This document shows positions 53,849 through 64,000 of a stretch of 64,000 bases of DNA, piece by piece. The position numbers were made by a program, and so were the translations under genes. Each line of letters opens with the position of its first letter. Position 1 is the stretch's first letter. This DNA comes from Teichococcus wenyumeiae (GTDB lineage Bacteria > Pseudomonadota > Alphaproteobacteria > Acetobacterales > Acetobacteraceae): assembly GCF_003696345.1 (NCBI RefSeq), contig NZ_RFLX01000005.1, positions 24,777-88,776 of the forward strand, written 5' to 3'. The notes below the pieces were generated by a model. The model was given only the letters and a program-made list of their open reading frames with translations. It ran no database searches and was not told the DNA's origin.

Positions 53849-56800
53849 ATGGCGACACGCCAGCGCATCATGCGCATCCGGCGCGACTACAACCGCTGGG
53901 TGGCCGACGAAACGATGGAGGACTATGCCCTCCGCTTCACGGCGGAAAGCGCGCGGAAATGGTCCGCCTTCCGGGTGGCCAATACCGCGCTGGGCTCCAT
54001 TTCCTTCCTGGCGCTGGAAGCGATCGGCGGCGCCCTGACCGTGGCGCATGGCTTCACCAACAGCATCGCCGCGATCCTGTTCGTGTCCGCGCTGATCTTC
54101 GTGGCGTCATGGCCCATCTGCCTGAACGCGGCGCGGGCGGGCGTGGATATCGACCTGCTCAGCCGTGGCGCCGGCTTCGGCTATATCGGCTCCACCATCA
54201 CCTCGCTGATCTATGCCAGCTTCACCTTCATCTTTTTCGGCATCGAGGCCGTCATCCTCGCCGCCATGCTGGACAGTTTCTTCAATGTCCCGCTCTGGCT
54301 CGGCTACATTCTTTGCGCCGTGGTGGTGGTGCCGCTGGTCACGCATGGCATCACCTTCATCAGCCGCGTGCAGACCTGGACGCAGCCGCTCTGGCTGGTG
54401 CTGAACGTGCTGCCCCTGGTGGCGCTGCTGGTGGCGCACCCCGAATGGATCGAAGGCTGGACCGCTTACGGCGGCGAGCATGGCACGGGCGGCTTTAACC
54501 TCCTGGCCTTCGGCGCCGCCGCCTCCGTGCTCTTCGCGCTGATCACCCAGACTGCGGAACAGGTGGATTACATCCGCTTCCTGCCGCCGCGCAGAACGCA
54601 GAAGCCCTGGGTCTGGTGGGGCGCGCTGCTGGCGGGCGGGCCGGGCTGGATCGTCTTCGATGTGCTCAAGCTGCTCGCGGGCTCTTTCCTCGCCTATGCC
54701 GGGCTGCAAGCCGGGCTCTCCGTGGCGCAGGCGGTGCAGCCGGCGGAGATGTACCGCCTCGCCTTCGGGGCACTGATCGGCTCGCCCGTGCTGGTGCTGG
54801 TCGCGACATCCGTTTTCGTCGCGCTGTCACAGATAAAAATCAACGTCACCAATGCCTATGCGGGCTCGCTGGCCTGGTCCAACTTCTTCTCGCGGCTGAC
54901 GCATAGCCATCCGGGCCGCGTGGTCTGGCTGGTCTTCAACATCGCCGTGGCGCTGCTGCTGATGGAGCTTGGCGTCTACAACACCATCGAGCAGGTGCTG
55001 TTCATCTACTCCAATGTCGCGGCGGCCTGGATGGGCGCGCTGGTGGCAGACCTTGCAGTGAACAAGCCGCTCGGCCTCAGCCCGCCAGGCATCGAGTTCA
55101 AGCGCGCGCATCTCTACGACGTGAACCCGGTGGGCGTCGGCAGCATGCTGCTTTCGGTGCTGGTCTCCTTCCTGGCCTATTACGGCTTTCTCGGCCCGCT
55201 GGCGCAGGCCATGTCCACCTTCATCGCCTTCGGCACCGCCTTCGCCGCCGCGCCGGTGCTGGCCTGGGCCACCGGCGGGCGCTTCTATCTGGCGCGCAAG
55301 CCGCGCGCCGCCTGGGCGCGGAATCCCGCCCTCTCCTGCGTCATCTGCGAGCATGACTTCGAGCCGCGCGACATGGCCTATTGCCCCGTCTATACCGGCC
55401 CCATCTGCTCGCTCTGCTGTTCGCTGGATGCGCGCTGCGGCGATGGCTGCAAGCCGCATGCGCGCCTCTCCGCCCAGGTCATGACGCCGCTGCGCGCCGC
55501 CCTGCCGGCGCCGCTGCTGCGCGCGCTGTCCACGCCGGTCGGCTCCTTCACGGTGGTCTTCCTGCTTTTCGCTGCCACCATCAGCATCGTCTTCCTTGGC
55601 ATCCGCGCCCAGGCGCCAGCCAGCGCCGATCTCGACGCCGCCTTCTGGAAGGCTTTCTTCGTGCTGATGGTCATCGGCGGCATCACCGCCTGGACGCTGG
55701 TGCTGGCGCATAACAGCCGCGCCGTGGCGCAGGAGGAAACCCGCCGCCAGACCAGCCTGCTGATGAGCGAGATCCGCGCCCACAAGCGCACCGACGCCGC
55801 GCTGCAAAAGGCCAAGGAGAACGCCGAGGCCGCCAACATGGCCAAGAGCCGCTACGTGATCGGCATGTCGCATGAGCTGCGCTCGCCGCTCAACGCCATC
55901 CTCGGCTATGCGCAACTGCTGGAACGCGACCCCGCCATCCCCGAACGCCGCCGCGACGGCCTGCGCACCATCCGCCGCTCCGGCGAGCATCTGGCGGCGC
56001 TGATCGAGGGCCTGCTGGATATCTCCAAGATCGAGGCCGGGCGCATCGAACTCTACCGCGACGAGATCCGCTTTCCGGACTTCCTGGACCAGATCGTGCA
56101 GATGCTGCGGCTGCAGGCGGAGGCGAAGGGCATCGCCTTCTCCTTCGACGCGCCGCCCCGCCTGCCGGAGATCGTGCATACCGACGAGCGGCGGCTGCGG
56201 CAGATCCTGATCAACCTGCTCTCCAATGCCATCAAATTCACCCGCGCGGGCAGCGTCACCCTGGGCCTGCGCTTCCGCTCCGAGGTCGCGGAATTCGAGG
56301 TCATCGACACCGGCATCGGCATCGCCGAGGAAGACCTCGCCCGCGTCTTCGAGCCCTTCCAGCGCGGCGCCAATGTCCATGCGCCCTCCACCCCCGGCGT
56401 CGGCCTCGGCCTCACCATCACCAGGACGCTGACGGAGGTGATGGGCGGCGAGATCTCCGTCACCAGCAGGCTGGGCGAAGGCAGCCGCTTCCGCGTCCGG
56501 CTGCTGCTCTCGGGCAAGGGACATGCGCCAGCGGTGGTGGAACACCGCATCTCCGGCCGCGCCGGCGCCAGCCAGCCGCTGCGCGTGCTGGTGGCCGATG
56601 ACGACCCCGCCCACCGCGCCCTGGTGGCCGACCTGCTGGAGCCGCTGGGCTTCGCCACCCGCCTCGCCAGCGACGGCGCCACCTGCCTGGCGCTGGCGGC
56701 GGCGGAAGCGCCGGATCTCTTCCTGCTCGACATCGCCATGCCCGGCATGACCGGCTGGGAGCTGGCCCGGCGGCTGCGGGAGGCGGGGCAGACCGCGCCC

Positions 56801-57169
56801 ATCGTCATGGTCTCCGCCAATGCGCTGGAACTGGGCCCGCCCGGGGAGGGCCAGCACCACAACGACGTGCTGACCAAGCCCATCTCCGTCACCGCCCTGC
56901 TGGAGAAGATCGGCCAGTTGCTCGGCATTTCCTGGACCTTCGCCGACCCGCCGCCCACTGCCGCCCCCGCCGCGCGGCTGACGCCGGCCCAGGCCGCCAA
57001 TCTGCGCCAGCTCGCCGCCATCGGCTATGTCGGCGGCATCCGCGAACGGCTGGACGCGCTGGAAGCCGAGGCACCGGAGGCCGCCCCCGCCATTGCCGCC
57101 CTGCGCGGCTATATCTCCGACTACCGGCTCGATGCCTTCATGGCCGCGCTGCCGAAGGAAGATGCCTGA
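53849..57169 (+). CDS. NCS1-permease/histidine kinase/receiver hybrid sensor
   Basis: This 1106-residue fusion protein has residues ~1-485 as an NCS1-type nucleobase/allantoin permease (about 12 helices). An eight-Cys segment at 497-534 follows. Two more helices (~565-585, ~600-625) lead to a HisKA domain with His675 in MSHELRSPLNAI, then an HATPase with NLLSNAIKF, DTGIGI and GVGLGLTIT. A receiver domain has Asp961 in LLDIAMPG and Lys in LTKPIS. The helical tail (~1030-1106) lacks an Hpt His. It is divergent from urtA, coupled to a LuxR-type regulator (TGATG) and upstream of ureDABCEFG. It probably senses urea or a related nitrogen compound through the permease domain. Confidence 0.85.
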   Translation: MATRQRIMRIRRDYNRWVADETMEDYALRFTAESARKWSAFRVANTALGSISFLALEAIGGALTVAHGFTNSIAAILFVSALIFVASWPICLNAARAGVDIDLLSRGAGFGYIGSTITSLIYASFTFIFFGIEAVILAAMLDSFFNVPLWLGYILCAVVVVPLVTHGITFISRVQTWTQPLWLVLNVLPLVALLVAHPEWIEGWTAYGGEHGTGGFNLLAFGAAASVLFALITQTAEQVDYIRFLPPRRTQKPWVWWGALLAGGPGWIVFDVLKLLAGSFLAYAGLQAGLSVAQAVQPAEMYRLAFGALIGSPVLVLVATSVFVALSQIKINVTNAYAGSLAWSNFFSRLTHSHPGRVVWLVFNIAVALLLMELGVYNTIEQVLFIYSNVAAAWMGALVADLAVNKPLGLSPPGIEFKRAHLYDVNPVGVGSMLLSVLVSFLAYYGFLGPLAQAMSTFIAFGTAFAAAPVLAWATGGRFYLARKPRAAWARNPALSCVICEHDFEPRDMAYCPVYTGPICSLCCSLDARCGDGCKPHARLSAQVMTPLRAALPAPLLRALSTPVGSFTVVFLLFAATISIVFLGIRAQAPASADLDAAFWKAFFVLMVIGGITAWTLVLAHNSRAVAQEETRRQTSLLMSEIRAHKRTDAALQKAKENAEAANMAKSRYVIGMSHELRSPLNAILGYAQLLERDPAIPERRRDGLRTIRRSGEHLAALIEGLLDISKIEAGRIELYRDEIRFPDFLDQIVQMLRLQAEAKGIAFSFDAPPRLPEIVHTDERRLRQILINLLSNAIKFTRAGSVTLGLRFRSEVAEFEVIDTGIGIAEEDLARVFEPFQRGANVHAPSTPGVGLGLTITRTLTEVMGGEISVTSRLGEGSRFRVRLLLSGKGHAPAVVEHRISGRAGASQPLRVLVADDDPAHRALVADLLEPLGFATRLASDGATCLALAAAEAPDLFLLDIAMPGMTGWELARRLREAGQTAPIVMVSANALELGPPGEGQHHNDVLTKPISVTALLEKIGQLLGISWTFADPPPTAAPAARLTPAQAANLRQLAAIGYVGGIRERLDALEAEAPEAAPAIAALRGYISDYRLDAFMAALPKEDA

Positions 57170-58050
57170 TGGAACGCCGCGACATCGTGCTGGTGGTGGA
57201 TGATGCCCCGGGCACCCTGGGCCTGCTGAACGACACGCTGGAATCCGCCGGCTACATGGTGCTGGTGGCGCAATCCGCCGCCGCCGCCATGACCGTGATC
57301 GAGCGCATCACCCCCGATATCGTGCTGATGGATGCCGTCATGCCCGGCATGGACGGTTTCGAGGCCTGCCGCCGCATGAAGCGCAACGCATCGCTGATCT
57401 CGGTCCCCGTCATCTTCATGACGGGCCTGACGGAAAGCGAGGATGTGGTGCGCGGCTTCGATGCCGGCGGCGTCGATTACGTCATCAAGCCCGTGGCGCC
57501 CGATGAGGTCCTGGCCCGCATCAGCGCCCATCTGGCCAATGCGCGCCTGACCCGCAGCGCCCATGCCGCGCTGGATGTCGCCGGCCGCTTCCTGCTGGCG
57601 GTGGACCGCGACGGCACCGTGCTCTGGGCCACGCCGCAGGCCGCCAGCCTGCTGCGCCTGGCCAACCCGGCCGATGCCAGCCTGCCCGGCTGGCAGCCCC
57701 TGGCCGATGCCCAGGTGCCCCGCCTGCCACCCGTGCCGCTGCCCGATGGCCGCCGGCTGGAGTTCCACCATGTCGGCCAGATCGAGCCCGAGGAACTGCT
57801 GCTGCGCGTCACCGCCACCGACCCGAAGCGGGAGGAAGCCGTGCTGCGCGACCGCCTGGGCCTGACGGCGCGGGAGGCCGAAGTGCTGCTCTGGCTCGGC
57901 CGCGGCAAGAGCAACCGCGACATCGCCGAGATCCTGACCATGAGCCCGCGCACGGTGAACAAGCACCTGGAAGGCATCTTCGCGAAACTCGGCGTGGAGA
58001 ACAGGGCCTCCGCCGCCGCGCTGGCGGTGCGCGTGCTGGGTGGCGGGTAA
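57169..58050 (+). CDS. LuxR-type response regulator (REC-PAS-like-HTH)
   Basis: This 293-residue response regulator has a receiver domain (1-125) with acidic pair Asp11/Asp12, phospho-acceptor Asp55 in VLMDAVMPGMDG and Lys in YVIKPVAP. Residues ~135-210 (LAVDRDGTVLWATPQAASLL...) resemble a degenerate PAS domain. The C-terminal LuxR HTH includes LTAREAEVLLWLGRGKSNRD and TMSPRTVNKHLEGIFAKLGV. It is translationally coupled to the hybrid kinase (TGATG) and almost certainly its partner. It likely controls urt and/or ure transcription. Confidence 0.92.
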   Translation: MERRDIVLVVDDAPGTLGLLNDTLESAGYMVLVAQSAAAAMTVIERITPDIVLMDAVMPGMDGFEACRRMKRNASLISVPVIFMTGLTESEDVVRGFDAGGVDYVIKPVAPDEVLARISAHLANARLTRSAHAALDVAGRFLLAVDRDGTVLWATPQAASLLRLANPADASLPGWQPLADAQVPRLPPVPLPDGRRLEFHHVGQIEPEELLLRVTATDPKREEAVLRDRLGLTAREAEVLLWLGRGKSNRDIAEILTMSPRTVNKHLEGIFAKLGVENRASAAALAVRVLGGG

Positions 58051-58052
58051 GG

Positions 58053-58165
58053 CCAGGGGAATGAATTCCCCTGGACCCCTTCTTTTGTCTTCGAGTTCAC
58101 CAGACGAAACATGCGGCTCCAGGACTGGAAGAAAAAAGATGGGGGCTTGGGGGAATTCTTCCCCC
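58053..58165. repeat. Family B composite element, copy 3
   Basis: Left hairpin 58053-58074 (perfect CCAGGGGAAT arms, 2-nt loop), then CCCCTTCTTTTGTCTTC and an AGTTC motif. A partly complementary segment rich in GAAGAAAAAAG follows, and a right hairpin at 58149-58165 (GGGGGAA arms). The same order occurs at 63251-63375. It lies between the response regulator and ureD, both rightward, and probably partly terminates the upstream transcript. Confidence 0.7.
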
Positions 58166-58209
58166 GACCTTCTTCCCGCCCCGCCCCAGCCTTGGCAGAG
58201 TGCCGCCCG

Positions 58210-59037
<828 letters not shown>

Positions 59038-59076
59038 GCGCGCCAGCGCCGGAATGAACCCCCGAAGGAGAGCCCC

Positions 59077-59379
59077 ATGCATCTGACGCCGCGCGAGAAG
59101 GACAAGCTGCTGATTGCCATGGCGGCGGAGGTGGCGCGCAGGCGGCTCTCACGCGGGGTGAAGCTGAATCATCCCGAGGCCATCGCCCTGATCACCGATT
59201 ACGTGGTGGAAGGCGCGCGGGACGGCCGCAGCGTGGCGGAACTGATGCGCGATGGCGCCACCGTGCTGCGCCGCGAGCAGGTGATGGAAGGCATCCCGGA
59301 GATGATCCACGAGATCCAGGTGGAAGCCACCTTCCCCGATGGCACCAAGCTCGTCACCGTCCACAACCCGATCCGCTGA
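59077..59379 (+). CDS. ureA: Urease subunit gamma
   Basis: This 100-residue gamma subunit is standard for three-subunit ureases: [40 protein letters not shown] and [20 protein letters not shown] are family blocks, ending HNPI. Together with UreB and UreC it forms the (ABC)3 cytoplasmic holoenzyme. The ATG at 59077 has CGAAGGAGAG upstream. Confidence 0.98.
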   Translation: MHLTPREKDKLLIAMAAEVARRRLSRGVKLNHPEAIALITDYVVEGARDGRSVAELMRDGATVLRREQVMEGIPEMIHEIQVEATFPDGTKLVTVHNPIR

Positions 59380-59390
59380 AGGAACGCGCC

Positions 59391-59696
59391 ATGATTCCTG
59401 GTGAAGTCATCGTCGCGTCTGGTGAGATCGAGTTGAACGCGGGGCGGGAGGCGGTGGAGCTGGAAGTGGCCAATACCGGCGACCGGCCGATCCAGGTCGG
59501 CAGCCACTACCATTTCTTCGAGACCAATCCGGCGCTGCATTTCGACCGCGCGCAGGCGCGCGGGCGGCGGCTGGATATCGCCGCCGGCACCGCCATGCGC
59601 TTCGAGCCCGGGCAGAGCCGCCGCGTGCGTCTGGTGGAATACGGTGGGGACCGCATCGTGCACGGCTTCCGCGGCGAGACGGAAGGGAAGGCCTGA
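59391..59696 (+). CDS. ureB: Urease subunit beta
   Basis: This 101-residue beta subunit shows [40 protein letters not shown] and [20 protein letters not shown], the full family pattern. It starts 11 bp after ureA and ends 3 bp before ureC. Confidence 0.98.
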   Translation: MIPGEVIVASGEIELNAGREAVELEVANTGDRPIQVGSHYHFFETNPALHFDRAQARGRRLDIAAGTAMRFEPGQSRRVRLVEYGGDRIVHGFRGETEGKA

Positions 59697-59699
59697 GCC

Positions 59700-61409
59700 A
59701 TGGCAACGAGAATCTCCCGCACCGCCTATGCCGGCATGTATGGCCCCACCGTGGGCGACAAGGTGCGGCTGGCGGATACCGAGTTGTTCGCCGAAGTGGA
59801 GCGCGACCTCACCACCTATGGCGAGGAGGTGAAGTTCGGCGGCGGCAAGGTCATCCGCGACGGCATGGGGCAAAGCCAGCGCTCGCGCGAACAAGGCGCG
59901 ATGGATACCGTCATCACCAATGCGCTGATCATCGACCACTGGGGCATCGTCAAGGCCGATGTGGGGCTGAAGGACGGGCGCATCGCCGCCATCGGCAAGG
60001 CCGGCAACCCGGATACGCAGCCGGGCGTGGATATCGTCATCGGGCCGGGCACGGAGATCATCGCCTGCGAGGGGCGCATCCTGACCGCCGGCGGCATCGA
60101 CCCGCATATCCATTTCATCTGTCCGCAGCAGATCGAGGAAGCGCTGGCCTCCGGCGTCACCACCATGTTCGGCGGCGGCACTGGCCCGGCGCATGGCACG
60201 CTGGCCACCACCGCGACCCCCGGCCCCTGGCACATGGCGCGGATGCTGCAGGCGGCGGAAAGCTTCCCGATGAACCTCGGCTTCCTCGGCAAGGGCAACG
60301 CAGCCCTGCCGGATGGGCTGGAGGAACAGATCCGCGCCGGCGCCTGCGGGCTGAAGCTGCATGAGGACTGGGGCACCACGCCCAAGGCCATCGACACCTG
60401 CCTGCGCGTGGCAGATGCATTCGACATCCAGATCGCCATCCATACCGACACGCTGAACGAGAGCGGCTTTGTCGAGGATACCATCAAGGCCATCGGCGGC
60501 CGCGCCATCCAGGCCTTCCATACCGAGGGCGCGGGCGGCGGCCATGCGCCGGATATCCTGCGCGTCATCGGCGAGCCGAATTTCCTGCCCAGCTCTACCA
60601 ACCCCACCATGCCCTACACGGTGAATACCGTGGACGAGCATCTCGACATGCTGATGGTCTGCCACCACCTGGACCCACGCATCGCCGAGGACGTGGCCTT
60701 CGCGGAATCCCGCATCCGCAAGGAAACCATCGCATCCGAGGATATCCTGCACGACCTCGGCGCCATTTCCATGATGTCCTCGGACAGCCAGGCGATGGGG
60801 CGGGTGGGCGAGGTGATCATCCGCACCTGGCAGACCGCGCATAAGATGAAGCAGCAGCGCGGCCGCCTGCCGGGCGAGACGGGCGACAACGACAACCTGC
60901 GCATCCGCCGCTTCATCAGCAAGTACACCATCAACCCCGCCATCGCGCAGGGCATCAGCGAGCATGTCGGCAGCATCGAGGTCGGCAAGCTGGCGGATCT
61001 GGTGATGTGGTCGCCCGCCTTCTTCGGCGTGAAGCCGGAGATGGTGCTGAAATGCGGCACCATCGCTATGGCGCCGATGGGCGACCCCAATGCCTCCATC
61101 CCGACGCCGCAGCCGGTGCATTACCGACCGATGTTCGGCGGCTATGGCCGCGCCATGCAGGCCAGCAGCGTAACCTTCGTCTCGGCCGCCTCGCTGGAGC
61201 GCGACCTCGCCGGCAGCCTCGGCCTCAACCGTCGCCTGCTGCAGGTGAAGAACACCCGCAATATCGGCAAGCGCGACATGGTGCTGAACGACGCGCTGCC
61301 ACGCATCGAGATCGACCCTGAGACCTACGAGGTCCGTGCCGATGGCGAATTGCTGATCTGTGAACCCGCCGCCGTGCTGCCCATGGCGCAACGCTATTTC
61401 CTGTTCTGA
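59700..61409 (+). CDS. ureC: Urease subunit alpha
   Basis: This 569-residue catalytic subunit hydrolyses urea to ammonia and carbamate. The dinuclear nickel site is complete: [14 protein letters not shown] (two His), the Lys in [12 protein letters not shown] that becomes carbamylated, [11 protein letters not shown] and [13 protein letters not shown] (two more His), and the Asp-bearing segment before the flap. MVCHHLDP is the mobile flap with the catalytic His, and Cys precedes the His pair as in active ureases. The length is standard. Confidence 0.98.
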   Translation: MATRISRTAYAGMYGPTVGDKVRLADTELFAEVERDLTTYGEEVKFGGGKVIRDGMGQSQRSREQGAMDTVITNALIIDHWGIVKADVGLKDGRIAAIGKAGNPDTQPGVDIVIGPGTEIIACEGRILTAGGIDPHIHFICPQQIEEALASGVTTMFGGGTGPAHGTLATTATPGPWHMARMLQAAESFPMNLGFLGKGNAALPDGLEEQIRAGACGLKLHEDWGTTPKAIDTCLRVADAFDIQIAIHTDTLNESGFVEDTIKAIGGRAIQAFHTEGAGGGHAPDILRVIGEPNFLPSSTNPTMPYTVNTVDEHLDMLMVCHHLDPRIAEDVAFAESRIRKETIASEDILHDLGAISMMSSDSQAMGRVGEVIIRTWQTAHKMKQQRGRLPGETGDNDNLRIRRFISKYTINPAIAQGISEHVGSIEVGKLADLVMWSPAFFGVKPEMVLKCGTIAMAPMGDPNASIPTPQPVHYRPMFGGYGRAMQASSVTFVSAASLERDLAGSLGLNRRLLQVKNTRNIGKRDMVLNDALPRIEIDPETYEVRADGELLICEPAAVLPMAQRYFLF

Positions 61410-61417
61410 GCCCTGCC

Positions 61418-61936
61418 ATGACCGAAACCACCCTCCCCCGCGCCACCCAGGTCTTGCCCGCCGGCCAGTGGCAGGCGCGCACCGCCAGGGACAGCATCAC
61501 CGCCGGCTTCGACGACCGCCACCGCCGCCGCAAGCGCTACACCGGTGAGAAAGGACTCAGCTTTCTGCTGGACCTTCCCGAAGCCATCGCGCTGCGGGAT
61601 GGCGACGGCCTGCTGCTGGAAGGCGGCGGCGTGGTGCTGGTGCGCGCGGCGCCGGAACCGTTGATCGAGGTGCGCGGTAGCAGCACCGAACATCTGCTGC
61701 GGCTGGCCTGGCATCTCGGCAACCGCCACCTGCCGGCCGAGATCAGCGGCGAGCGCATCCTGATCCGCGAGGACCATGTCATCCTGCGCATGTTGCAGGG
61801 CCTTGGCGCCACCGTGGCCAAGGTGGAAGCGCCCTTCAACCCCGAGGGCGGCGCCTATGGCGAGCACAACCGCCACACCGGCCACCGCCACGGCGAATTG
61901 CACGATCATGGCGATGGCCATCTCCACGCCCACTGA
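61418..61936 (+). CDS. ureE: Urease accessory protein UreE (nickel chaperone)
   Basis: This 172-residue nickel-binding metallochaperone has an N-terminal peptide-binding domain (DSITAGFDDRHRRRKRY) and a central domain with RLAWHLGNRHLPAEI and LIREDHVILRMLQGLGA. The C-terminal His-rich tail ([20 protein letters not shown]) is the nickel reservoir seen in Klebsiella-type UreE. Its last 29 nt overlap the ureF start. Confidence 0.96.
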   Translation: MTETTLPRATQVLPAGQWQARTARDSITAGFDDRHRRRKRYTGEKGLSFLLDLPEAIALRDGDGLLLEGGGVVLVRAAPEPLIEVRGSSTEHLLRLAWHLGNRHLPAEISGERILIREDHVILRMLQGLGATVAKVEAPFNPEGGAYGEHNRHTGHRHGELHDHGDGHLHAH

Positions 61937-62608
61937 CACGGCGGCGTTGGCGCGGCTGCTGAACTGGCTTTCGCCCGCCTATCCCGTCGGGGCTTATACC
62001 TACAGCCACGGCCTGGAACGCGCAGTGGAGGATGGCGCGGTGCGCGACCGCGCCACGCTGGTGGATTACGTCACGGCGGTGCTGGAGGCCGGTGCGGGGC
62101 GCATCGACGGCGCCTTGCTGGCCGCCGCCCATCGCGCCGCCGAGGCCGGGGATGACGCCGCGCTGGACACGGTGGCGGACCTCGCCGCCGCCTGGCGCGG
62201 CACCGCCGAGACGGCGCTGGAAACCATGGCGCAGGGCAGCGCCTTCCTGCGTGTCACCACCGTCGCCTGGCCGGATGCGCGGCTTTCTGCCTTCGCGCGA
62301 CGGCATGGCAACAGCATCGCGCATCCGGTGGCGCTGGGTGCCGCCGCCGCTTGGCAGGATGTGCCGCTGCGCGCCACGCTCTTCGGTTTCCTGGCCGGGT
62401 TCGCGGCCAATATCGTCTCGGCGGGCGTGCGGCTGGTGCCGCTGGGGCAGACGGATGGGCAGCTCGCCACAGCCGCGCTGCTGCCCGCCATCGAAGCCGC
62501 CACCGAAGCGGGCCTTGCCGCCGATCTCGACCGCCTCGGCACCGCCGCGCCGGCGCTCGACCTTTTCTCCCTGCGTCACGAGACGCAATACACAAGGCTT
62601 TTCCGCTC

Positions 62609-62612
<4 letters not shown>
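61908..62612 (+). CDS. ureF: Urease accessory protein UreF
   Basis: This all-helical protein of about 234 residues has [59 protein letters not shown] and the C-terminal [11 protein letters not shown], all UreF hallmarks. It bridges UreD and UreG in the activation complex. The start is ATG 61908 (61914 also in frame), overlapping the ureE tail; its stop overlaps the ureG start by 4 nt. Confidence 0.93.
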
Positions 62613-63244
<632 letters not shown>

Positions 63245-63250
63245 GGAAGG

Positions 63251-63375
63251 CTGGGGAATGAATTCCCCAGGCCCCTTCTTTTTTCTTCCAGTTCAAGCGC
63301 GTGCATAGGCAGGGCCGCGAATCCTGAAGTTCGAAAAAGGAAGAAGGGGGGCCGGGGGAATTCCTTCCCCCGGCC
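63251..63375. repeat. Family B composite element, copy 4
   Basis: Left hairpin 63251-63270 (CTGGGGAAT arms, 2-nt loop) with CCCCTTCTTTTTTCTTCC after it, and a right hairpin 63350-63375 (GGCCGGGGGAA arms, 4-nt loop) preceded by GAAAAAGGAAGAAGGGG. The two purine/pyrimidine tracts are largely complementary, so the whole element may fold as one long nested stem. It lies in the convergent gap between ureG and the GMC oxidoreductase gene and provides T-rich tracts for termination in both directions. Confidence 0.75.
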
Positions 63376-63379
63376 TTCT

Positions 63380-64000
63380 TCACGCCGCCACCGCCACCGG
63401 AACCTGGGCACACGCCAGGATATCATCCGCGATCCGCAGGCTGAGCGCCGCGATGGTCAGCGTCGGGTTCGCCCAGCCCGAGGTCGGGAAAAGCGAGCTT
63501 CCCGCCACGTAGAGATTCGAGATCCCGTGCACCCGCGCGCGGGCATCCGTCACGCCCCGGCGTGGGTCGGAGGACATGCGCGTGGTGCCCATGTGGTGAT
63601 AGCCGCCGATCGGGTGGGTGCTGACCAGCGGGTCCGTCTGCCACTGGCGCGGGGTTTCCGCCAGCCAGGGGGCGGGGTCCACCTCGCCCAGGCCCAGGCG
63701 GCGGGCCTCGGCGCCCAGGGCGCGCACCAGCCCTTCCACGCTGCGCACGTCCAGTTCCGTCAGGCGCCAGTCCAGCACCGGGCGCGGCAGGCCGGTGGCA
63801 TCCGTCTCAGTCGAGAGCATGACGCGGCTGTCGGGGTTGGGCGCCTGCTCGGCCCGTACCAGCAGGGCCAGTTCCAGCTTGCCCAGCCGGTGCAGCAGCC
63901 AGGGGCGCAGCGGGTCGCTGACGGACTGGATATGGCGCACGGCGGATTTCACGCCCTTCCAGGCGGCGCGGCCATGGCGGTTGGGCGCGAAGTCGTGCTT
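63380..64000 (-). CDS. GMC-family oxidoreductase (C-terminal part; 5' end beyond window)
   Basis: About 206 C-terminal residues of a flavin GMC oxidoreductase are visible, reading in from the right edge. The segment STHPIGGYHHMGTTRMSSDP carries the catalytic His region, and ISNLYVAGSSLFPTSGWANP followed by TLTIAALSLRIADDI is the GMC C-terminal signature with the Asn. The FAD-binding N-terminal half is outside. The substrate class (alcohol, sugar, choline) cannot be told. Confidence 0.88.
   Translation of the reverse strand, partial: KHDFAPNRHGRAAWKGVKSAVRHIQSVSDPLRPWLLHRLGKLELALLVRAEQAPNPDSRVMLSTETDATGLPRPVLDWRLTELDVRSVEGLVRALGAEARRLGLGEVDPAPWLAETPRQWQTDPLVSTHPIGGYHHMGTTRMSSDPRRGVTDARARVHGISNLYVAGSSLFPTSGWANPTLTIAALSLRIADDILACAQVPVAVAA

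Noticed and set aside
61908..61936. ureE/ureF overlap as a possible frameshift
   Set aside because: Both proteins are complete, with the normal UreE His-rich tail and the normal UreF N-terminus; such overlaps are common in ure operons.

Overview
The window is a 64 kb stretch of very GC-rich chromosomal DNA, densely packed with genes and with no rRNA, tRNA, CRISPR, transposase or phage gene that I can see. Gene content points to an alphaproteobacterium of the Acetobacteraceae, most likely Roseomonas-like. The indicators are a fused bcsAB cellulose synthase with bcsD, a TctC-type binding protein, a three-gene proton-translocating transhydrogenase, a sufBCDSUTA operon led by an Rrf2 regulator, and urt plus ure urea genes. 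The taxonomic call is inference; the genes themselves are mostly clear.

Layout. 0-3.5 kb: stress-associated small proteins (DUF2382, YflT-like), a DUF3830 protein, a SpoU rRNA/tRNA methyltransferase and a TctC-type solute-binding protein. 3.7-6.4 kb: three membrane proteins in a row (DedA, TerC-CBS-CorC, YqaA-like). 6.5-11.3 kb: a large unknown protein, a DUF2272 lipoprotein, an Old Yellow Enzyme and a DUF1003 protein. 11.4-15.7 kb: an IalB-like secreted protein, rlmN and two MFS transporters, probably one operon. 16-21.2 kb: a secreted protein made of two tandem copies of one domain, an ankyrin protein, pntAA-pntAB-pntB and a Nudix hydrolase. 21.2-27.9 kb: the SUF iron-sulfur cluster operon with its own regulator and a strong terminator. 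28-31.3 kb: a PEP-CTERM protein preceded by a textbook sigma-54 promoter, a metallo-beta-lactamase-fold protein and an RNA m5U methyltransferase. 31.4-39.6 kb: a cellulose operon read leftward (bcsZ, a BcsH/CcpAx-like disordered protein, bcsQ, fused bcsAB, bcsD) with no bcsC. 39.7-48.1 kb: an alpha/beta hydrolase, a DEAD-box helicase, glutaryl-CoA dehydrogenase, a Prx5 peroxiredoxin, a YqgE protein, a UxaA-type dehydratase and an MHS-type MFS transporter. 48.3-63.2 kb: a urea island. Its end is followed by a truncated GMC oxidoreductase.

The urea island is the most coherent system. urtABCDE (leftward) encodes a complete urea ABC importer and ureDABCEFG (rightward) a complete urease with nickel-insertion proteins. 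Between them, divergent from urtA, lies a 1106-residue protein that joins an NCS1-type permease, an eight-cysteine segment, a histidine kinase and a receiver domain, translationally coupled to a LuxR-type response regulator. A perfect 16-bp inverted repeat sits in the urtA/kinase divergent promoter region. I infer a transporter-like sensor that couples urea or nitrogen sensing to import and hydrolysis.

Other DNA-level signals. Two families of structured intergenic repeats recur just after stop codons, mostly between convergent genes: family A (paired inverted hairpin modules near 3.5, 15.8 and 43.8 kb, plus a half copy at 28.8 kb) and family B (near 17.4, 46.8, 58.1 and 63.3 kb). A near-consensus ParB site (parS) lies inside the uxaA-family gene, spelled by a cluster of codons that this gene otherwise avoids.
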